Both the position numbers and the translations under genes were made by a program. Below the pieces are notes generated by a model. That model did no database searches. It was not told where the DNA came from and saw nothing but the letters and a program-made list of their open reading frames with translations. Below, piece after piece: positions 57,538 to 64,000 of a stretch of DNA of 64,000 bases; within the stretch, counting starts at the first letter, position 1; each line of letters opens with the position of its first letter. The DNA lies in assembly GCF_963082655.1 (NCBI RefSeq), contig NC_081554.1, positions 47,785,761-47,849,760 of the forward strand. The letters are read 5' to 3'. Origin of the DNA: Stomoxys calcitrans (lineage: Eukaryota; Arthropoda; Insecta; Diptera; Muscidae).

Positions 57538-58440
57538 AAAAACAAGTAAAAGCGTACTAAGTTCGGTCAATCTGAATCTTATATACCCTCCACCATGGAT
57601 AGCATTTGTCAAGTTCTTTGCCCGCTATATCTTTATTGGCAAACAAAAGAAAATGGACAACAATTTCTAGGATTTTGAAGCTGTATCAGGATATAGACCG
57701 ATTGGGCTTGATTGTCAGAGTCCATAGTAGATTTCATTACGCAAAATGTCACCCAAATCGTATATGAATTACGCCCTATTGCAAATTACAAATTTTGCCC
57801 ATGAAAATTCCATTTAGGAATAGGGGCAAACTTCCCATATATCAATGAGTGCTGTTTAAGTTTAAGCCCAAAGATAAAGGACCTCCTTTTCATAGCCGAG
57901 TCCCTAACGGCGTGCCGCAACATTTTGTGGAGAAGTTTATCCCTGGCTGCCATATCAAGTGGTACAGTACCTCACAAATGTCGTCAGCATTAGCAGGGGA
58001 TAACCACCGCTGAAAATTTTTTTTGATGTTCTCGCCAGGATTCGAACCCAGGCGTTCCGCGTCATAGGCAGCATGTCTGCCTCTTCGCTACCCCCTATAA
58101 GGTCTGAAAAAGGAAAATCGTGAGATCGGTTTATTTGGCAGCTATATCAGGTTATGGACGGATTCAGAGCATGTTTGACACGTATGAAGGTCATAGGAGA
58201 GTTGCGCTGCAAAACATCAGTCAAGCGTTGCGACCTCTAGGGGCTAATGAATTCCATTCGGAAGGTCAGTTTATGTGGGAGCTATATTAGGTCGGAGGTC
58301 GCAGGAGTAATCATCGTGCAAGATTTCAGCCAAATCTAATAAAAATTGCGCTCTCTAGAGACTCCAGAAGTACTCCTGATCGGTTTATTTGGTAGGTATA
58401 TCTAAACTCAAAAAAACTGAACCGATTTTCATGAAATTTT
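57538..58440 (+). repeat. GGCCGGGCC-family element with SINE insertion
   Basis: It starts aaaacaagtaaaagcgtac, then agttcggtcaatctgaatc and ccctccaccatggatagc. It is interrupted by the SINE at 57785-58096 and continues with tandem blocks to about 58440. Confidence 0.7.
57785..58096 (-). mobile_element. tRNA-derived SINE (-)
   Basis: Nearly complete: tail aaattttgcccatgaaaatt, body aaagataaaggacctcc and ggggataaccaccgctg, head ctcgccaggattcgaaccc and ggcgttccgcgtcataggc. It is inserted in a GGCCGGGCC-family element, with ccctat-type sequence on both sides. Confidence 0.75.
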
Positions 58441-58494
58441 TACAGATGGTTGAGTTTGAGCGCCCGGTGAAAATAGTGTGCTACATTTTTTTAT

Positions 58495-58880
58495 ATCCGT
58501 AGGGGGCGGACCCTCCCCTTACCATCATTTTCAAAAACGGCAGATCTCGGAAATACGTGGACCGATTTGAGCGAAATTTTGTATGCCATCTTATGGTAAC
58601 CAAAAAACACGAAATTGGTATAAAATGTTGGGGTCGAATAACCGGACATGTTTACCGATTGGGACAATATGGGTATCAAATAAAAGGTATTTAAAGGAGA
58701 GTACCAACTTAGTATATGAACTTCGCCCAAAGTGTTCGGAGCCTGTTGCGAGCTACCGGGCGCGTCCACATGTTGCGGATAGTTGAATGCTACATACAGA
58801 GTAGCTGCAACGGCAGACGTGGACAATCAGCAGAGTCTCATCGAGTGGAGAGACCGGACGGCCCTCTCCTTCCAATAAAA
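58495..58880 (+). repeat. Mixed repeat fragments
   Basis: The stretch 58495-58715 resembles the 120-bp family (ggacaatatgggtatcaaat). The stretch 58735-58875 matches the TIR element of 4040-4380 (gcgagctaccgggcgcg, gagtagctgcaacggcag, cgagtggagagacc). Confidence 0.55.
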
Positions 58881-58982
58881 ACAATACAAAACTGTCATGT
58901 AGGACGACCGAGAATATATTGCACTCAAATGAAAGAATGTGTCAGAGTGCATTCCCCCTCCCCCTAACTTACCGAAAAAAGT

Positions 58983-59833
58983 AATTAAAAACAACTACGA
59001 ATGTGCTAAGTTCGGCCGGGCCGAATCTCATATACAATGGATCGCATTGTCAGGTTCTTTGCGCAGTATCTCTTTTTAGGCAAACAAAGAATAATGAATA
59101 AGAACTGTTATGCTTTTGGATCTATATCAAGTTATAGTCCGATTCAGACCATAAATGAATTGAATACTGAACGTTGTAGAAGTCATTGTGTAATATTTTA
59201 GTCCATTCGGATAAGAAATGCGCCTTGTAGGGGCTCAACAAGCAAACTCGGGAGATCAATTTATATGGGAGCTGTATTAGGCTATAGATCGTTTCAGACC
59301 ATATTGGACACATTTGTTGTAGGTCATGGGAAAAGCCGTGGTTCAAAATTTCTGCCAAATCGGATGAGAATTGCGCTCTTTAGAGGCTCAAGAAGTCAAG
59401 ATCCCAGATCGGTTTATATGCCAGCTATACCAGAATATGAACCGATTTAGACCATACTTCGCACAGTTATTTGAAGTGATACCAAAATACCACGTGCAAA
59501 ATTACAGTCAAATCGAATTAAAATTGCGCCCTATAGAGGCTAAAGAAGTCAAGACCCAAGATCGGTTTGTGGCCCATTTACAATCCCAACCCACCTACAG
59601 GAAGTATTTGTGCAAACTTTCAAGCATCTAGCTTTATTCCTTCGAAAGTTAGCGTGCTTTCGACCGACAAACGCACGGACGGACAGACGGACGGAAATGG
59701 CTAGATCGACATAAAATGTCAAGACGATCAAGAATATGTATATTTTATGGGGTCTGAGACGAATATTTCGAGGAGTTACAAAAAGAATGACGAAATTAGT
59801 ATACCCCCATCCTATGGTGGAGGGTATAAAAAA
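58983..59833 (+). repeat. GGCCGGGCC-family element, near complete
   Basis: It begins gtgctaagttcggccgggcc and ends catcctatggtggagggtat. Inside are four to five tandem blocks with cagatcggtttatatgcc, accatacttcgcacag and aattgcgccctatagagg. Non-coding. Confidence 0.75.
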
Positions 59834-60020
59834 ACTTTTTGAATCATATTTATAAATAAATGGACAATGTCAAAGTATTCAATCGCACGCCTCTGACAGA
59901 TAGCAACAATTGTCAAATAAATTATTCCCAGTTAGTATTCCCACATATGCCGACATTTACAGTTTATTAGAAAAACAATTTATTGAACGAAAAAAAATTC
60001 TTAAACTATAATACATCAAT

Positions 60021-60113
60021 ATGCCGTGTTGTTGTTGTTCCAAACGTAGCAAATTTGAGCGTCTGCCAGTCGAAGATGATTACTACGGCAAACCCGAATC
60101 GGATAACGAAGAG
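60021..60113 (+). CDS. First coding exon of an unknown gene (N-terminal cysteine cluster)
   Basis: The ATG lies at 60021. The 31 codons read MPCCCCSKRSKFERLPVEDD, then YYGKPESDNEE, and end exactly at a strong gtaagtgc donor (60114), phase 0. Four consecutive Cys at positions 3-6 followed by basic residues are a typical S-palmitoylation and membrane-anchor signal, so the product may sit on the cytoplasmic face of a membrane (inference). The leader 59930-60020 is repeat-free, with an initiator-like cccagttag near 59930. No second exon was found in the remaining 3.9 kb, so the intron extends beyond the window. I do not recognise the gene. Confidence 0.6.
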
Positions 60114-60925
60114 GTAAGTGCTTTTAAATTTTTATTTTACCAATACGGCACACCCCTAATTAGCATGTGGTTTTTAATTTTTAAATTGTTTGGGGTTGTA
60201 CATATTTATTTGAATAATGGACCGGGATGAAAAACGTTCATATGAGAGGTAAACTATTTTATAGCAAATTTGTCTGTGGGGATAATTTTATTAAAATTTG
60301 ACTTTAGAGAAAAACTTAATTTGAGTTGGAGTTTTCCGTCATTTCAATGGAGTTTTGTCTTATGGAGTTCATTTTATTGACATTTTATTTAAAAATAAAT
60401 TCTTCTTTCGGAAAAAAATGTCTTTAGAAAATTATGTCGAAATTTTGCCTTCAGAAAAAATTTTAACAAAATGTTTACTTTATAGAAAACGGCATTGACA
60501 TTTTGACTTTAGGGAAAATTTCTTTGAAATTTCGTCTTTAAGCCTTGTACTGACTTCATTCGCAGCGAAAATGCTTTTAAATTATTGCGAAATCCGACGT
60601 ACTCTATTCTTTGGTAGAACACAAACCAAAGTCAAACATGAATACATAACAAAGACAACATCATAGAAACAGAGTTGATTGGTGTTCATTTCGTGAGCAT
60701 TTAAATTGTATTGGCGCAGCGACATGTCGCTACTATTTTACTCATAGAATCACGATCGTAATTAAAAAAAGATATGGATTCAATTAAAAAACGATTGATT
60801 TAATTAATTTTTTCATCGAAAACATTTTTATTTTCAATTAAATTTTTAATTGAAAAAAATTTTTGTGATATTTTTTTTTTGGGCATTTTTCGTGCTTTGT
60901 TTCGCTGTCAAACATCTTCAGTTTG
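60114..60925 (+). other. Intron start with decayed minisatellite
   Basis: The stretch 60300-60545 contains diverged inverted copies of the 29-bp unit seen at the end of the window (gactttagagaaaaac; gactttagggaaaatttc; gaaatttcgtctttaa). The rest is AT-rich. Confidence 0.5.
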
Positions 60926-60940
60926 GTGTGTAATTTAACC

Positions 60941-61136
60941 ATGAATCGTCTTTTTCAAACGAACAAAGCTTGTAAATTATTGAATTTTATTATTAAGATT
61001 ATTTTATTATCTGATAAGAAAGTTCATCGCACGATTCTTCCATTTTATGGGCAGTTTAATCTACCCTCAGTAACGGCTATTCGGGCTATTGTGACAAAAT
61101 TTCGAACAGGCTTACGTAGAGTGCGAATAGAAAACA
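60941..61136 (+). pseudogene. Mariner/Tc1-superfamily transposase relic, N-terminal part
   Basis: The open frame reads MNRLFQTNKACKLLNFIIKI, then KKVHRTILPFYGQFNLPSV and AIRAIVTKFRTG, the helix-turn-helix N-terminus of the same insect transposase group as 34503-35791. It breaks off inside a codon at 61136, where a GGCCGGGCC-family element begins, and resumes at 62157. Confidence 0.7.
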
Positions 61137-62156
61137 GTTCGGCCGGGCCGAATCTCGGGAACCCACCACCATGGATTCTGCTAAAAATGTATACAAAATA
61201 AATTTAGCATACCTTAATTCTATAAACCAAACTTCTGTGAAACCAGCAAACATTAAAGATCCTAGAAACCGAACAAGGATGATCGAGAGACCGGTTTACA
61301 TGGGAGCTATATCAGGCTTTAGATTTCGGTTGTACTTAGCAAAGTTGTTGGAAGTCGTAATAGATCATCGCATGCGAAATTTAAGCTACAATAATTCGGA
61401 CAAAAATTGCGGCTTGTAAGGACTCAAGAAGTCAAACCCCGGTAGATCGGTTTATATGGGAGCTGTATCAGGTTATAGACCGATTTCGATTTTGATTTCA
61501 GCCAAATCGTACAAAAATTGCGGCTTATAAGGGCTCAAGAAGTCAAATCGGGCGATTGCTTTATATGGGAGCTATATCAGGTTATTGACCGATTGACCTG
61601 GGACTCAAGGAATCAAATCGGGAGATCGGTTTATATGGGAGCTATATCAGGTTATAGACCGATTTCGGTTTCAGCCAAATCGTAAAAAAATTGCGGCTTA
61701 TAAGGGCTCAAGAAGTCAAATCGGGCGATTGCTTTATATGGGAGATTGCTATCAGGTTATTGACCGATTTAGACCGTTTTGGAAGTCATAACAGAACACT
61801 ATGTGCAAAATTTCAGCCGAATCGGATAAAAATGGCGGCTTCCAGGGGCTCAAAAAGTAAAATCGGGAGATCGGTTTATATGGGGGCTATATATAAATTT
61901 GAACGAAATGGGTCATTTGCAGTCCCCAATGACCTACATTGATATTAAGTATCTGTGCAAAATTTCAAGCGGCTAGCTTTACGCGTTCGATCTCTATCGT
62001 GATTTCGACAGATGGACGGAGGGACGGACAGATCGACTCAAAATCTCAGAACGATCAAGAACATATATACTTTATGGGCTCGCAGATCAATATTTCGAGG
62101 TGTTACAAACGGAATTACTAGATTAGTATACCACCATCCTATGGTGGTGGGTATAA
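61137..62156 (+). repeat. GGCCGGGCC-family element inserted in a transposase gene
   Basis: It starts gttcggccgggccgaatctc and ends atcctatggtggtgggtata. It holds five to six tandem blocks (gatcggtttatatgggagc, aaattgcggcttataaggg, caagaagtcaaatcggg). The transposase frame on both sides joins with no more than a base or two lost, so this element is the younger insertion. Non-coding. Confidence 0.8.
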
Positions 62157-62477
62157 AAATATCGCAGCTGTATCGGCAAGAATTAATGATGACCATCTAT
62201 TATGGATTCGTCGCCGTTCGCAGCAATTGGGCATCTGTTCCACAACAACGTGGAACATTTTGCGGAAGGATTTAGATGTGAAACCTTTCAAAATACAGTT
62301 GGTGGAAGAATTAAAGCCGAACGACCTATCGCAATGTAGAATTTTTGGTGAATGGGCTCATGGAAAGTTGGCCGAAGATCCACTTTTTTATAGAAAGAAA
62401 TTGCGTTCACCGACGAAGCCAATTTTTGGCTCAATGGGTACGTAAATATGCAGCAATGTCGATTTTGGAGTGAAGAT
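62157..62477 (+). pseudogene. Transposase relic, middle part
   Basis: It resumes IAAVSARINDDHLLWIRRRS, then QQLGICSTTTWNILRKDL, VKPFKIQLVEELKPND and IFGEWAHGKLAEDPLFY. After a +1 shift near 62400 it reads TDEANFWLNGYV, which holds the first catalytic Asp of the DDD/E triad, and then CRFWSEDQS. It stops abruptly at 62477, where the 3' tail of a minus-strand LINE begins. Confidence 0.75.
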
Positions 62478-62484
62478 CAGTCAT

Positions 62485-63060
62485 AAGCATTAGGTTAGGT
62501 TAGGTTTAAGTGGAAGTCTGCCATCGGACTCACTTAGACGTTTTCGCCCATTGTGATACCACAGGAACAGAAAAAGGAAGATGCCGGCAACCTTCAGTCT
62601 GTCAGCATGTTTTCCGATGAGACAGTGATCTGTCATGACGGACACAATGACTGAGACGTCTGTTCTAGCCAATGACATCAAAGCAGTAGACCTCTTCAAG
62701 TCTAGATAAGGTCACATAGTTTTGAACGCTCACAGCCCCCTCTTTGTGACTATCTCTCATTCGTTGTCCTTCGGGCCTGGTCCTTAGGCGAATATCCACA
62801 GATTCCAATTTCCCTGGAATGTATAGGGTAGTTCCTATTCTCGGAAGCTCATCCGCCTTACAATTCCCTGCAAGGATCTCCGCTTGGTACACACTGCAGT
62901 GGTCGGTTAACCTTTTCCATATGACAACTTCTAGGTTTTTAGAGTATACCCCAAAGCCCATCTGGTCGTTTGTTTAGCCAGAAGCATTGCAAGACATTGC
63001 ACGGTCCGGTCAATTGGCAGCCTAGATCGGTCCTTTAGACTATTTTTTGTACAAGCCCGC
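62485..63060 (-). pseudogene. LINE 3' end E (-), RNase H fragment
   Basis: On the minus strand it starts MGFGVYSKNLEVVIWKRL, then TDHCSVYQAEILA (RNase H segment with its conserved Glu). A deletion follows, joined to DELPRIGTTLYIPGKLES, and then VIVSVMTDHCLIGKHADRL near the end. The 3' tail reads gtctaagtgagtccgatggc and then cttaaacctaacc. It is inserted tail-first into the transposase relic. Inactive. Confidence 0.65.
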
Positions 63061-63064
63061 TTCA

Positions 63065-63580
63065 GTAATATGACATCCTGACATCCATCCTATGGTGAAG
63101 GATATAATATCACCTTTTATTCTACTTGTTTTAGCTAAACTTGCTTCTTTAAAAGGCTTATAGGATTTATTTACTCCAAAATAATTGCTTTATATTTATC
63201 CAAAAACCCATACAACATTGAAATAGAGAATAGAATGAGTCTTGTTGCTACAAATTAAGTTTTGTTAGCCAATGTTTTGTAAAATATTATCGACTCTATT
63301 GTACACCAACTTAAGGTTTCACAAAAATTTTGTATGTCATGTTGCACCCACGAAAAACACTAACTTTTTTCCCCCAATATTTTTATCAATAAGTGTATAC
63401 AGCAACAAATTAAGTTAAGAATGTCAGCCAGTTTTGGGAATATAATTGATAAGAGTTTATCGCTAAATTTTGGTGAAGAAGCTACATATGTAATATCAAA
63501 AGAGTTGTCACCAAGTGTATTTAGAAATTAATCTATGGATATGATAAAACTTTGATATATCGCTAATAGGGTGGTGGTGT
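63065..63580. other. No gene seen
   Basis: A short GGCCGGGCC-family end (ccatcctatggtgaaggat, 63083-63105), then AT-rich DNA. Confidence 0.45.
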
Positions 63581-63583
63581 GAA

Positions 63584-64000
63584 AAAATTTCTATGAAATT
63601 TTCTCTAAAGACAAAATTTCTATGAAATTTTCTCTAAAGACAAAATTTCTATGAAATTTTCTCTAAAGACAAAATTTCTATGAAATTTTCTCTAAAGACA
63701 AAATTTCTATGAAATTTTCTCTAAAGACAAAATTTCTATGAAATTTTCTCTAAAGACAAAATTTCTATGAAATTTTCTCTAAAGACAAAATTTCTATGAA
63801 ATTTTCTCTAAAGACAAAATTCCTATGAAATTTTCTCTAAAGACAAAATTTCTATGAAATTTTCTCTAAAGACAAAATTTCTATGAAATTTTCTCTAAAG
63901 ACAAAATTTCTATGAAATTTTCTCTAAGGACAAAATTTCTATGAAATTTCTATGAAATTTTCTCTAAAGACAAAATTTCTAGGAATTTTTTTCTAAAGTT
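63584..64000 (+). repeat. 29-bp minisatellite, about 14 units
   Basis: The unit acaaaatttctatgaaattt plus tctctaaag repeats every 29 bp (for example 63611, 63640, 63669) almost without change to near the window end. One unit is disrupted near 63935-63955, and there is a single substitution (attcctatg) near 63820. It continues towards or beyond the window edge. Confidence 0.95.

Overview
This window looks like chromosomal DNA from a calyptrate fly, most likely a muscid such as Musca, Stomoxys or Haematobia. The evidence is AT-rich DNA, GT-AG introns, a ZAD-domain gene typical of Diptera, and dense interspersed repeats of a kind I associate with muscid genomes. The species cannot be fixed from the sequence alone. 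Very little is host coding sequence. Most of the 64 kb is transposon debris, nested insertions and tandem repeats. Layout: (1) 44-9244 (+) holds the 3' part of a ZAD gene: the end of the ZAD, a very long low-complexity exon, a 4.6 kb intron full of short repeats, then a charged AT-hook-like exon, an arginine-rich exon and two small predicted terminal exons. (2) 9.8-11.45 kb (-) is a decayed gypsy-type LTR retrotransposon (gag plus protease). (3) 11.7-21.7 kb is AT-rich, with local duplications, a foldback element and SINE fragments, and no convincing gene. (4) 21.8-34.5 kb is a satellite array with a monomer of about 505 bp, about 23 copies, and partial higher-order structure. Diverged single monomers lie 12 kb away at 46.15-47.12 kb. 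(5) 34.5-35.8 kb is a mariner/Tc1-type transposase relic split by a block of MITEs. (6) 36.2-36.9 kb (-) is a possible small spliced host gene or gene remnant. (7) 37.07-39.4, 42.15-43.95 and 47.2-48.96 kb are three different broken non-LTR retrotransposons. (8) 48.9-59.8 kb is a patchwork of two tandem-structured dispersed repeat families, tRNA-derived SINEs, a MITE and a LINE 3' end. (9) 60.0 kb (+) is the first coding exon of a second host gene with an N-terminal cysteine cluster. (10) 60.9-63.06 kb is a second transposase relic carrying two later insertions. (11) The window ends in a 29-bp minisatellite. Function: only the two + strand genes and possibly the minus-strand candidate at 36 kb look like host genes, and nothing links them in a pathway. 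The interest lies in repeat biology: satellite homogenisation, nested insertions that give relative ages, a SINE that shares its 3' tail with a LINE in the same window, and TIR-only MITEs. I saw no bacterial, CRISPR or phage-like system.
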